Below, one piece after another: positions 41,958-50,081 of a stretch of 64,000 bases of DNA (positions are counted from its first letter, which is position 1; every line of letters begins with the position of its first letter). The DNA lies in contig NZ_MTQN01000011.1 in the NCBI RefSeq assembly GCF_001984195.1, forward strand, positions 372,001 through 436,000, given 5' to 3'. Origin of the DNA: Kribbella sp. ALI-6-A (GTDB lineage: Bacteria; Actinomycetota; Actinomycetes; Propionibacteriales; Kribbellaceae). The notes under the pieces are model-generated. The model did not search any database. It saw nothing but the letters and a program-made list of their open reading frames with translations, and had not been told where the DNA came from. The translations under genes were made by a program, and so were the position numbers.

Positions 41958-42728
41958 CTAGGCACCCATCGCGTGGTAGCCGCCGTCCACGTGGACGATC
42001 TCGCCGGTGGTGGAGGGGAAGAAGTCGCTGAGCAGGCCGACGATGGTCTTGCCGGTCGGCTCCAGGTCGGACGGGTCCCAGCCCAGCGGGGCCCGCTCCA
42101 GCCACGGCTCCTCGAACTTCTCGAAGCCCGGGATCGCCTTGGCCGCCAGCGTCTTCAGCGGCCCGGCCGAGACCAGGTTGCAGCGGATGCCCTGAGCCCC
42201 CAGGTCGCGGGCCAAGTAGCGGGAGGTCGACTCCAGCGCCGCCTTCGCCACGCCCATCCAGTCGTAGCCCGGCCAGGCCACGGTCGCGTCGAACGTCAGC
42301 CCGACGATGCTGCCGCCACGGCTCATCAGCGGCGCGCACGTCACCGCCAGCGCCTTCAGGCTGTACGCCGAGACGTGCACCGCCCGCGACACGTCGTCCC
42401 ACGGGCCGTCCAGGAACTTGCCGCCGAGGATCGTCTCCGGATTGCCGTAGGCGATCGAGTGCACGACGCCGTCCAGCCCGTCGACGTGCTCACGGATCTT
42501 GTCCGGCAGCGCGGCCAGGTGCTCGTCGTCGGTCACGTCGAGCTCCAGCACCGGCGGCTCGACGGGCAGCCGTTTGGCGATCCGCTTGGTGATGCTCAGC
42601 GCGCGGCCGAAGTTCGAGATCAGCACGGTCGCGCCTTGTTCCTGCGCCACCTTGGCCGTGGCGAAGCCGATCGAGGAGTCGAGCGTGACTCCGGCGACCA
42701 GGATCCGCTTGCCGTCGAGGATGCCCAC
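41958..42728 (-). CDS. fabI: Enoyl-ACP reductase
   Basis: A 256-residue NADH-dependent enoyl-ACP reductase (FabI/InhA), the last reduction of each fatty-acid elongation round. Marks are GVTLDSSIGFATAKVAQEQG, HSIAYGNPE, the YxxMxxxK motif in YDWMGVAKAALEST near residue 156 and EIVHVDGGYHAMGA. The GTG start has AAAGGGA. It follows fabG by 30 bases, the same fabG-inhA order as in mycobacteria; here a Mur ligase replaces the ferrochelatase found third in mycobacteria. Confidence 0.95.
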   Translation of the reverse strand: MGILDGKRILVAGVTLDSSIGFATAKVAQEQGATVLISNFGRALSITKRIAKRLPVEPPVLELDVTDDEHLAALPDKIREHVDGLDGVVHSIAYGNPETILGGKFLDGPWDDVSRAVHVSAYSLKALAVTCAPLMSRGGSIVGLTFDATVAWPGYDWMGVAKAALESTSRYLARDLGAQGIRCNLVSAGPLKTLAAKAIPGFEKFEEPWLERAPLGWDPSDLEPTGKTIVGLLSDFFPSTTGEIVHVDGGYHAMGA

Positions 42729-42758
42729 CGGCGTCCCTTTCTCAGAAGAAGTTGGTGA

Positions 42759-43463
42759 TCAGTGGCCCATGCCGATGCCGCCGTCGACCGGAATCACCGC
42801 GCCGGTGATGTAGCCGGCCTCCTCGGAGGCGATCCAGCGCACGGCGTTCGCGATCTCGGTGGTCAGGCCGAACCGGCCGAGCGGGATCTGGCCCAGGTAC
42901 TGCTTCTGGGTCTCCTCCGGCAGGACGGCGGTCATGTCGGTCTCGACGAATCCCGGCGCGACGACGTTGGTGGTGATGCCGCGGCTGCCCAGTTCGCGAG
43001 CCATCGAGCGGGCCATGCCGATCATGCCGGACTTGCTGGCCGCGTAGTTCACCTGGCCGGGCGAGCCGAGCGTGCCGACCACCGAGGAGATGAACACGAT
43101 CCGGCCCTTGCGCAGCCGCAGCATGCCCTTGGCGGCCCGCTTGGCGACCTTGAACGACCCGGTCAGGTTGGTCTGGATGACCGCGTCCCAGTCGTCGTCG
43201 GACATCCGCAGCAGCAGCGTGTCCTTGGTGATGCCGGCGTTGGCGATCAGCACCTCGACCGGGCCCTGCTCGGCCTGGATCGTCTCGAACGCCGCCTCCA
43301 CCTGCTCGGTGTCGGTGACGTCGCACTTCACACCGAGGAATCCGGCCGGTGGCTCACCGCTGCGGTAGGTGACCGCGACGTTGTCGCCGGCCTCCTTGAA
43401 CGCGGTGGCGATGGCAAAGCCGATGCCCCGGTTGCCGCCGGTGACGAGTACCGATCTAGCCAC
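42759..43463 (-). CDS. fabG: 3-oxoacyl-ACP reductase
   Basis: A 234-residue NADPH-dependent beta-ketoacyl-ACP reductase. The cofactor motif is TGGNRGIGFAIA near residue 9, the catalytic residues are in FISSVVGTLGSPGQVNYAAS with K following near residue 150, and it ends YITGAVIPVDGGIGMGH. The GTG at 43463 is set about 8 bases after an AGGAGA site; 43469 is too close to it. It opens the fabG-fabI-Mur ligase operon of fatty-acid elongation. Confidence 0.93.
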   Translation of the reverse strand: MARSVLVTGGNRGIGFAIATAFKEAGDNVAVTYRSGEPPAGFLGVKCDVTDTEQVEAAFETIQAEQGPVEVLIANAGITKDTLLLRMSDDDWDAVIQTNLTGSFKVAKRAAKGMLRLRKGRIVFISSVVGTLGSPGQVNYAASKSGMIGMARSMARELGSRGITTNVVAPGFVETDMTAVLPEETQKQYLGQIPLGRFGLTTEIANAVRWIASEEAGYITGAVIPVDGGIGMGH

Positions 43464-43523
43464 GAACACTTCTCCTCACTAGGTGAACCGCTGCTGCGGC
43501 ACGAACGCTATCGCCCGCCCCCG

Positions 43524-43542
43524 GCCCGGCCGCGAACCGGGC
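43524..43542 (-). terminator. GC hairpin between dodecin gene and fabG
   Basis: GCCCGG-CCGCGAA-CCGGGC forms a short stem that GC-rich flanks can extend. It lies in the 108-base gap behind the dodecin stop and in front of fabG on the same strand. It may end dodecin transcription. Confidence 0.35.
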
Positions 43543-43571
43543 GGGCACGGGAGCGGCGTACGGCGTACTGC

Positions 43572-43784
43572 TCAGGCGTCCTCGAGGCGGAAACCGACCT
43601 TCAGCCCGACCTGGTAGTGGTCGATCTGGTTGTCGACGATGTGCCCGCGGATCTGGGTCACCTCGAACCAGTCCAGGTGCCGCAGGGTCTCGCCGGCCCG
43701 GCCGATGGCGTTCTGGATCGCCGCGTCGACGCCCTCCTTGGACGTGCCGACGAGCTCGGTCACCCGGTAGGTGCGATCTGTCAT
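43572..43784 (-). CDS. Dodecin family flavin-binding protein
   Basis: A 70-residue dodecin. It starts TYRVTELVGTSKEGVDAAIQ and has the flavin-stacking tryptophan in RHLDWFEVTQIRGHI near residue 37 and IDHYQVGLKVGFRLE at the end. Twelve copies form a hollow sphere that stores FMN or riboflavin. The ATG at 43784 has AAGGAGAG upstream. It is divergent from the DUF3099 gene. Confidence 0.93.
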   Translation of the reverse strand: MTDRTYRVTELVGTSKEGVDAAIQNAIGRAGETLRHLDWFEVTQIRGHIVDNQIDHYQVGLKVGFRLEDA

Positions 43785-43857
43785 CGTGCTCTCCTTCACA
43801 GCTGGCTGCGGCGCCGCTGGTACGGCGGCGTACCGTTGTCATTGGTGAGGAGAATAG

Positions 43858-44217
43858 ATGCCCAGACGACGTGAGACCGACAGCGATTCGGTCATCTCGG
43901 TGACCAGTGCCCAGCCGGGCCACTCCGAGGACCTGGACAGCCGGATCGCGCGCTACGCGTGGATGATGTCGCTGCGGGTCGTCTGCTTCGTCGCCGCGGT
44001 GATCGCCCCATCGCCGTGGCGCTGGATCCTGCTGGTCGGCGCGGTGTTTCTGCCGTCGGTCGCGGTGGTTTTCGCCAATGCCAAGCAAAAGCGCACACTG
44101 GCCGGCGCCGACCCGTACGACGCGCCGCCGCGGCCGCAACTCACCGACCGGCCTGGACCGGTGGTGCAGGGCGAATACGTGCCCGATCAGCAGTTGCGTG
44201 ACGACACCGAAAAGTGA
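43858..44217 (+). CDS. DUF3099 membrane protein
   Basis: A 119-residue protein with two membrane helices at about residues 38-85 (MMSLRVVCFVAAVIA and WILLVGAVFLPSVAVVFAN). The signature RIARYAWMMSLRVVCF and VFANAKQKR matches the actinobacterial DUF3099 family of unknown function. The tail is polar and cytoplasmic. It is a conserved gene of this phylum and is followed by a hairpin terminator at 44306. Confidence 0.85.
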   Translation: MPRRRETDSDSVISVTSAQPGHSEDLDSRIARYAWMMSLRVVCFVAAVIAPSPWRWILLVGAVFLPSVAVVFANAKQKRTLAGADPYDAPPRPQLTDRPGPVVQGEYVPDQQLRDDTEK

Positions 44218-44305
44218 TCTCGGCCGGGACTGGATTCTGCCACCGGATCCGTGTCAGAATCTCCCGCGTGCTCTGAAGTTCACGGATGAAATTCAGGGAC
44301 TTGAT

Positions 44306-44353
44306 GCGGCGTCGGACGGCTCCCCCCGTGGCTGTCCGACGTCGCTTCATTTT
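44306..44353 (+). terminator. Rho-independent terminator
   Basis: GCGGCGTCGGACGG pairs with CTGTCCGACGTCGC (two wobbles) around a loop of 12 bases, followed by TTCATTTT. It is one of the few hairpins here with a T-rich tail. It lies 89 bases after the DUF3099 stop and 42 bases before the next start. Confidence 0.75.
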
Positions 44354-44365
44354 GCCCAGGCTTTT

Positions 44366-44371
44366 GATAAT
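44366..44371 (+). promoter_or_regulatory. Candidate -10 for the small Cys/His protein gene
   Basis: GATAAT (part of TTGATAAT) lies 24 bases before the ATG at 44395. It follows the terminator at 44306-44353 and so would give the small gene its own transcript. No clear -35 is visible. Confidence 0.4.
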
Positions 44372-44394
44372 TGAGTGGTCAGGAACAATTCCGC

Positions 44395-44598
44395 ATGACT
44401 GAAGAAGCACCGGCCTCCGTCTGCTCTGCAAGAGGATGTGGCGCTCCGGCGCGCTGGGCGCTGCGCTGGAACAACCCGAAGATCCACACCGCCGAACGGC
44501 GGAAGACGTGGCTGGCCTGTGACGAGCACAAGCAGTCGTTGAGCGACTTCCTCGGCGCCCGCTCTTTCCTGCGCGAGGTCGAGCCTTTCACCGGCTGA
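44395..44598 (+). CDS. Small Cys/His-rich protein, possible zinc binder
   Basis: A 67-residue protein with CSARGCGAPARWALRWNN and, later, WLACDEHKQSLSDFLGARSF. The Cys-x4-Cys and Cys-Asp-Glu-His set could bind one zinc. The composition and a site AGGAA 9 bases before the ATG support it as a real gene. I do not recognise a named family. It converges with moaA with 66 bases between. Confidence 0.7.
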   Translation: MTEEAPASVCSARGCGAPARWALRWNNPKIHTAERRKTWLACDEHKQSLSDFLGARSFLREVEPFTG

Positions 44599-44654
44599 GA
44601 ACAACTCCGGCCGGCATTCAGGGTGAAAAAGTAAATTTCCGGTTCAGATTCGCA

Positions 44655-44674
44655 CGGCGGTGTATCAACCGCCG
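44655..44674 (-). terminator. Hairpin at the moaA stop
   Basis: CGGCGGT-N6-ACCGCCG is a perfect 7-base stem whose loop holds the moaA stop codon. Downstream on the minus strand the sequence becomes AT-rich, with a run of five T about 25 bases later. It may serve as the end signal of moaA. Confidence 0.45.
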
Positions 44675-45675
44675 ATGGCCGACATCGGCCGGGCGGGCTG
44701 AAGGAAGGACGGATCGGCGATGCCGTGGCCGGGCAGTTTGCCGCGCATCGCGGTGCGCCAGCGGTCGGCCAGTTCCTCGTCGGAGGCGCCGCCGCGCAGT
44801 GCCGTCCGCAGGTCCGACTCGGTCCGGGCGAACAGGCAGTCGCGGACCTGACCGTCCGCGGTCAGGCGGACCCGGTCGCAGTCCCCGCAGAACGGGCGCG
44901 TGACGCTGGCGATGATGCCGACCGTCTGCGGGCCGCCGTGCACCGTGAACGACTCCGCCGGCGCGCTGCCACGGGTCGCCGCGTCGGTCGGCTCCAGGCC
45001 GAACCGGTCGCTGAGCTTCTCGAGGATCTCGTCGGCGGTGATCATCGTCGACCGGTCCCAGCCGTGCTGGGCGTCCAGCGGCATCTGCTCGATGAACCGC
45101 AGCTCGTAGCCGTGGTCCAGGCAGAACTGCAGCAGCTCGGGCGCCTGGTCGTCGTTGACACCCCGCATCAGCACGGCGTTGACCTTGACCGGGGCCAGTC
45201 CGGCGGCGTGCGCCGCGGCGAGGCCGGCCAGCACGTCCTTGAGCCGGTCACGCCGGGTCAGCTGCTCGAAGGTGTCCTGCCGGACGGTGTCGAGGCTCAC
45301 GTTCACCCGGTCCAGGCCGGCCGCGCGCAGCGCCTCGGCCTGACGGGCCAGGCCGATGCCGTTGGTGGTCAGTGAGACCTGCGGCCGGGGCAGCAGGTTC
45401 GTCGTACGGTCGACGATGCCGACCAGGCCACGGCGCAGCAGCGGCTCGCCGCCGGTGAACCGGATCTCGTCGACGCCGAGGTGGGTGACCGCGACCGAGA
45501 CCAGCCGGACGATCTCGTCGTCGGTGAGCAGCTCGGGTTTGGCGAGCCAGTCGAGGCCCTCCTCGGGCATGCAATAGGTGCAGCGCAGGTTGCATCGGTC
45601 CGTCAGGGAGACCCTGAGGTCGGTGGCGACCCGGCCGTAGTTGTCGGCCAGGCCCAGCTGCGGTGTCGTGGTCAC
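44665..45675 (-). CDS. moaA: GTP 3',8-cyclase (molybdenum cofactor synthesis)
   Basis: A 336-residue radical SAM enzyme for the first step of molybdopterin synthesis. The N-terminal cluster motif is SLTDRCNLRCTYCMPEEG near residue 23, and GGEPLLRRG follows. The second cluster is in RPFCGDCDRVRLTADGQVRDCLF near residue 265, quoted in part (CGDCDRVRL then RDCLF). It ends with Gly-Gly, which activates the enzyme in trans. It could supply cofactor to the oxidoreductase at 2266. It is divergent from SURF1. Confidence 0.95.
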   Translation of the reverse strand: MTTTPQLGLADNYGRVATDLRVSLTDRCNLRCTYCMPEEGLDWLAKPELLTDDEIVRLVSVAVTHLGVDEIRFTGGEPLLRRGLVGIVDRTTNLLPRPQVSLTTNGIGLARQAEALRAAGLDRVNVSLDTVRQDTFEQLTRRDRLKDVLAGLAAAHAAGLAPVKVNAVLMRGVNDDQAPELLQFCLDHGYELRFIEQMPLDAQHGWDRSTMITADEILEKLSDRFGLEPTDAATRGSAPAESFTVHGGPQTVGIIASVTRPFCGDCDRVRLTADGQVRDCLFARTESDLRTALRGGASDEELADRWRTAMRGKLPGHGIADPSFLQPARPMSAIGG

Positions 45676-45739
45676 GTGTCCAGGGTACGGTGCCGTGGGC
45701 GGCCGCGAGGTGTTTCGGGTGATGGCCTAAGTTCGAGAC

Positions 45740-46564
45740 GTGCGTCGTTTGATGACTTCCCGGTGGATCGGCTCCGCGTTGGTGATCGTGATCCTGGCCG
45801 GAGCCTGCGTTCAGCTGGGCCGCTGGCAGCTGCACCGGCTGGACGAGCGGGAGGCGCGCAACCACGTCACCAGCAGCAACCTGGCCGCTCCCCCGGCGCC
45901 GCTGGCGGAGATCGTCGGCGCGGACCACGTGGTCGGCGAGCAGCACGACTGGCGGACCGCGGTGGTCACCGGCAGGTACGACGCGAGCAAGCAGATCGTC
46001 GTGCGCTACCGCAACGTGAAGGACCGGCCCGGCTTCGAGATCGTCACCCCGCTCGTGCTCGCGGACGGGACTGCGGTGCTGGTCGACCGCGGCTTCCTGG
46101 CCCGGCAAGGTGCCGAACTCGCGCCGTCGACGATTCCGCCCGTACCGTCCGGTGAGGTGACGGTGACCGGCCGGCTACGGCGCAGCGAGCACGGTGGCCA
46201 CACCAGCGGCGGTACGCCGGTCGATGGCACCGCGCGCCTGATCAACGGTCCGGACTACGCGAGCGCGCTGGGCCTGAAGTTGTACGACGGCTATCTCACC
46301 GTCGACCAGCAGCAGCCCGCCGCGGATCCGGCGTTCGGCAAGTTCCCCGGCCCGGAGATCGACGACGGGCCGCACTTCTTCTACGCGTTGCAGTGGTTCT
46401 TCTTCGCGCTGCTCGCGATCGGTGGGCTGGTCTACTTCTCCCGCCAGGACCTGCAGGACAAGGACGCGGCCGAAGCCGTCGGCGATCCCGACGTTGCCGA
46501 TCGCAACCGTCCGGCCAGCGCCGTCGGCGTGTCGGACGGTTCACCTCGGCCGCCGGACCAGTAG
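45740..46564 (+). CDS. SURF1 family cytochrome oxidase assembly protein
   Basis: A 274-residue SURF1 protein. One membrane helix near the N-terminus (SALVIVILAGACVQLGRWQL) starts with the conserved GxWQ-type motif, and a second lies near residue 225 (HFFYALQWFFFALLAIGGLV). Between are LVDRGFLARQ and TVTGRLRRSE, as in the family. It helps insert heme a into cytochrome c oxidase. The polar tail of 40 residues is an actinobacterial extension. The GTG start is at 45740. Confidence 0.9.
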   Translation: MRRLMTSRWIGSALVIVILAGACVQLGRWQLHRLDEREARNHVTSSNLAAPPAPLAEIVGADHVVGEQHDWRTAVVTGRYDASKQIVVRYRNVKDRPGFEIVTPLVLADGTAVLVDRGFLARQGAELAPSTIPPVPSGEVTVTGRLRRSEHGGHTSGGTPVDGTARLINGPDYASALGLKLYDGYLTVDQQQPAADPAFGKFPGPEIDDGPHFFYALQWFFFALLAIGGLVYFSRQDLQDKDAAEAVGDPDVADRNRPASAVGVSDGSPRPPDQ

Positions 46565-46686
46565 CCCGGGAGGCTGCTGGGCACGGGCGGCTCGCGATGA
46601 GACCCGCGTTCATCAGCTGAGACGGGACGCCGCTCCGGCGGCGCGCGGCTCAGCGGGCCGTGGCGGAGTACGGCAGGATGGTGGCC

Positions 46687-47442
46687 GTGGACCTCGGACT
46701 TCGCGATCGCACCTACATCGTCACCGGCGCCAGCGGCGGGCTCGGTCTGGCCACCGCGCGAGTACTGGCCGCCGAAGGCGCCAACCTGGTGATCTCCAGC
46801 CGCAGCGAGCAGTCGATCGCGCGGGCCGCCGCCGAGCTCGGTGAGAACGTGGTCGGCATCCCGGTGGACAACGCCGATCCCGAAAGCGCCGAGCGGCTGG
46901 CCGCCACCGCGATCGCCAAGTGGGGCGCTCTGCACGGCGCGCTGATCAGCGTCGGCGGACCCCGCCCCGGTACGGCGCTCGACACCGACGAGGACGACTG
47001 GCGGGCGGCGTTCGACAGCGTGTTCCTCGGCGGCCTGCGGATCGCCCGCTCGGTTGCCCGGGCCGGTGCCGAGGGGACGTCGCTGGCGTTCGTGCTGTCG
47101 TCGTCGGTGCGCTCCCCGATTCCCGGTCTGGCCATCTCCAACGGGCTGCGTCCCGGCCTGGCGATGGTCGCCAAGACCCTGGCCGACGAGCTCGGCCCGA
47201 ACGGCGTCCGCGTGAACGGCCTGATGCCCGGCAAGATCGCCACCGACCGGGTCCGCGAGCTCGACTCCAAGGGCGGGGACCCGGACGCCACCCGCCGTTC
47301 GGCCGAGAAGACGATTCCGCTGCGCCGGTACGGCACGCCGGAGGAGTTCGGCCGGGTCGCCGCGTTCGTGCTGTCGCCCGCGGCGTCGTACCTGACCGGC
47401 GTGATGATCCCGGTCGACGGCGGAGCGCTGCGCACCATCTGA
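46687..47442 (+). CDS. SDR family oxidoreductase
   Basis: A 251-residue short-chain dehydrogenase. The cofactor motif is TGASGGLGLATA near residue 11. The middle reads VLSSSVRSPIPGLAISNGLR, so the usual YxxxK tyrosine is replaced (SNGLR), which places it in the group of SDR with an altered active site. It ends YLTGVMIPVDGGALRTI. The GTG at 46687 has AGGA 8 bases upstream and is preferred to 46660 or 46678. The role is unknown. Confidence 0.82.
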   Translation: MDLGLRDRTYIVTGASGGLGLATARVLAAEGANLVISSRSEQSIARAAAELGENVVGIPVDNADPESAERLAATAIAKWGALHGALISVGGPRPGTALDTDEDDWRAAFDSVFLGGLRIARSVARAGAEGTSLAFVLSSSVRSPIPGLAISNGLRPGLAMVAKTLADELGPNGVRVNGLMPGKIATDRVRELDSKGGDPDATRRSAEKTIPLRRYGTPEEFGRVAAFVLSPAASYLTGVMIPVDGGALRTI

Positions 47443-47512
47443 GCGACGCCGTACCGGGTTGCGGAGGGTTCGCCGGGGTACCTCCGCTACGCGTGGGCGG
47501 AAGGAGCGACCG

Positions 47513-48868
47513 GTGGACCAGAACCAGCGAGGTGCGGCAACTGCTCTGGTGCTGATTGCCGTTGTCCTGGCGCTGGCGGCGGCGATCGCGGTCGTGGACA
47601 TCCGGCGCCCGGACGACGACCCGCTCGGACAGCATCGGCTCGGCCGGGCCACACCGGAGTCGGGCGACGTCGTGGGCGCTGCTCAGCAGAGCTTGATCAG
47701 CTACTGGTCCAAGGAGCTGCCGAAGGTCTATCAGCAGGATCTTCAGCCGTTGGCGGGTGGATTCCAGCCGAAGACGCCGGACAGCGAGCCGTTCAGCTGC
47801 GGCGGGCAGCGGCAGACGTACGACGACCTGCGCGGCAACGCCTTCTACTGCGGGGCTCCCGACGACGACTACATCGCGTGGGACGCCGCCGAGCTCTTCC
47901 CCCAGCTGGCGCAGCGGTTCGGCGGCATCGCACCGGCGATCGTGCTCGCGCACGAGTTCGGGCACGCCGTTCAGGCCCGCGTCGGGGTCGACGCGCCCTC
48001 GGTCGTGCAGGAACTGCAGGCGGACTGCTTCGCGGGCTCGTGGACCCGCTTCGCGGAGACCTCGACGGAGGACTCGGTGGAGCTGACCGACGGAGCGTTG
48101 GACAGTGCCGTCGCGACCATCCTGACGCTGCGGGACCAGCCGGGCCGGGCGGCGACCGCTCCGCAGGCACACGGTCTCGGGTTCGACCGGGTGAACGCGT
48201 TCCAGACCGGCTACGAGCAGGGCGCGAGCCAGTGCGCGAAGCTGCCGTCGGAGGGAGTCGTCACCACGGAGCTGCCGTTCCGTACCCGGGCGGAGGCGGA
48301 GTCCGGTGGTGATCTGCCGTTCGCCGAGGCAGTTCAGGTTCTGTCGAGCAGCCTCGACGCGTACTGGTCGTCGATCTTGCCGCGCCTGGCCGACGACCGC
48401 AGGTATCAGTCGCCGGCGATCAGCCCGGACGACGGCACCGACGTACCGGAATGTGCGGGCGCGGAGGATCCGGCGGGCCTGATCGCCGACTACTGCCCGG
48501 CCACCAGGACGATCGCCTGGAGCACCCCGCGCCTGCTGGCCGCCCACGACCAGATCGGCGACCTCGCCACCGGCGCGACTCTCAGCGACGCCTGGGCCGA
48601 GGCCGGCCAGAGCCAGGCAGGCCTCCCGACCTCCGGCCAGGACGCCGGCCTCCAGCGCGACTGCTTCACCGGCGCCTGGATCGCCTCGCTGGCCGGCGAC
48701 GACCTGTCCCGCTCTCCCCTGTCCCCCGGCGACCTCGACGAGGCACTGACCTCCATCGTCGCCGCCGGCTTCACCGACGAAGCCGAGTCGATGGACCGAG
48801 GCGGCGCCTTCGCCCGTACCAAGGCGCTCCGCACGGGCCTCTTCGACAACCTGTCGGGCTGCGTCTAG
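47513..48868 (+). CDS. Neutral zinc metallopeptidase (YpfJ-like) with degenerate second copy
   Basis: A 451-residue protein with an N-terminal membrane anchor (ALVLIAVVLALAAAIAVV). The zinc motif HEFGH is in IVLAHEFGHAVQARVG near residue 147, with the third-ligand region QELQADCFAGSW. The C-terminal half repeats the pattern: AYWSSILPRL against SYWSKELPKV, ADYCPATRTIAW against FYCGAPDDDYIAW, LQRDCFTGAWIASL against LQADCFAGSW. HEFGH has been lost there, so the second half is inactive. AAGGAG precedes the GTG start. It converges with the ligD-like gene with a 4-base overlap. Confidence 0.88.
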   Translation: MDQNQRGAATALVLIAVVLALAAAIAVVDIRRPDDDPLGQHRLGRATPESGDVVGAAQQSLISYWSKELPKVYQQDLQPLAGGFQPKTPDSEPFSCGGQRQTYDDLRGNAFYCGAPDDDYIAWDAAELFPQLAQRFGGIAPAIVLAHEFGHAVQARVGVDAPSVVQELQADCFAGSWTRFAETSTEDSVELTDGALDSAVATILTLRDQPGRAATAPQAHGLGFDRVNAFQTGYEQGASQCAKLPSEGVVTTELPFRTRAEAESGGDLPFAEAVQVLSSSLDAYWSSILPRLADDRRYQSPAISPDDGTDVPECAGAEDPAGLIADYCPATRTIAWSTPRLLAAHDQIGDLATGATLSDAWAEAGQSQAGLPTSGQDAGLQRDCFTGAWIASLAGDDLSRSPLSPGDLDEALTSIVAAGFTDEAESMDRGGAFARTKALRTGLFDNLSGCV

Positions 48869-49923
48869 TCCTTCGGGCGGTCGCGGTCCTTCGAGGGTTG
48901 GACTCGTTTGGGCTCGCCGGGCATCTTCGGGTACTCCGGCGGGTAGGGCAGGTCGCCTTCGCCGTGGTCGCGTTCGTGCTTGGCGGACAGTTCGAGCAGG
49001 GAGTCGAGGGAGAAGGCCTGCTCGCCGACCGCGGCGTGCAGGTCGCCGACCTCGGCGAAGCGGGCGGGCATGGTCAGTACGTCGAAGTCGTCCGGTACGA
49101 CGTCCTCCAGCTCCTCCCAGCGCAGCGGGGCCGAGACGCGGGCGCGGGCGTTCGGCCGGATCGAGTACGCCGAGGCGATGGTGCGGTCGCGGGCCATCTG
49201 GTTGTAGTCGATGAAGATGCGCTCGCCGCGTTCTTCCTTCCACCAGTTGACCGTGACCTGGTCGGGCAGGCGGCGGGCCAGTTCGCGGCCGAGCGCGATC
49301 ACCGCGCGGCGGGCCTGGACGAAGTCCCAGCGCGGCTCGATCGGCACGTAGACGTGCAGCCCGCGGCCGCCCGACGTCTTCGGAAAGCCTTCGAGGCCGT
49401 GCTCGGCGAGCAACTCGCGCAGCGCCGGCGCGACCGCGACCGCGCTCTTGAAGTCCGTGCCCGGCTGGGGGTCCAGGTCGATCCGCAGCTGGTCCGGGGA
49501 GTCGAGCTCCGGACGGCGTACCGGCCAGGGGTGGAAGGTCAGGGTGCCGAGGTTGGCCGCCCAGGCGACGACGGCGAGCTCGGTCGGGCAGACCTCGTCG
49601 GCGGGGCGGCCGCTGGGGAACGTGATGGTCGCCGTCTCGACCCACTCCGGCGCGCCCTTGGCGACCCGCTTCTGGTAGAACGCGTCGCCCTTGTTGTCCA
49701 TCCGGGTGGACAGTTTCGCGCCCTCGAACCAGCCGCCCGGCCAGCGCTCCAGCGTGGTCGGCCGGTCCCGGAGCGCGCCGAGAATGCCGTCGCCGACCGC
49801 GACGAAGTAGTTCACGATGTCCAGCTTGGTCAGCCCGCGGTCCGCGAAGTACGGCTTGTCGGGGTTGCTCACCCGGACCGTGCGTCCCGCGATCTCGAGC
49901 TCGATTGCCTTGGTCGCCGCCAT
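48865..49923 (-). CDS. LigD-type polymerase domain protein (NHEJ primase-polymerase)
   Basis: A 352-residue stand-alone polymerase domain of LigD. Marks are VSNPDKPYFADRGLTKLDIV, GFPKTSGGRGLHVYVPI-type PKTSGGRGLHVYVP, the metal-binding DLDP in LRIDLDPQPG near residue 140 and FIDYNQMARDRTIASAYS. Such enzymes fill gaps with ribonucleotides in Ku-dependent end joining. There is no ligase or nuclease domain and no Ku gene in the window; the partners must be elsewhere. It is convergent with the metallopeptidase gene. Confidence 0.9.
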   Translation of the reverse strand: MAATKAIELEIAGRTVRVSNPDKPYFADRGLTKLDIVNYFVAVGDGILGALRDRPTTLERWPGGWFEGAKLSTRMDNKGDAFYQKRVAKGAPEWVETATITFPSGRPADEVCPTELAVVAWAANLGTLTFHPWPVRRPELDSPDQLRIDLDPQPGTDFKSAVAVAPALRELLAEHGLEGFPKTSGGRGLHVYVPIEPRWDFVQARRAVIALGRELARRLPDQVTVNWWKEERGERIFIDYNQMARDRTIASAYSIRPNARARVSAPLRWEELEDVVPDDFDVLTMPARFAEVGDLHAAVGEQAFSLDSLLELSAKHERDHGEGDLPYPPEYPKMPGEPKRVQPSKDRDRPKD

Positions 49924-50035
49924 GGCGCGACGCTACCGCCCGGCGCGGACCAAAACCGCCGGACGCCGCCGGAAAACACAACTTTCCCGAGCTCTGGCCA
50001 CCCTGGGTGACCGGGCGGTAACGTTCCTGCACCTC

Positions 50036-50061
50036 GTCCCGGGGCGTGAGGCCCCCGGGAC
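50036..50061 (+). promoter_or_regulatory. 5'-leader hairpin of the M4 peptidase gene
   Basis: GTCCCGGGG and CCCCGGGAC form a perfect 9-base stem around an 8-base loop, 20 bases before the ATG and just before the AAGGAG region. It could block or stabilise the leader. No promoter is evident in the 158-base divergent gap beyond this. Confidence 0.45.
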
Positions 50062-50081
50062 ACTCTTGAAGGAGCACGAGG

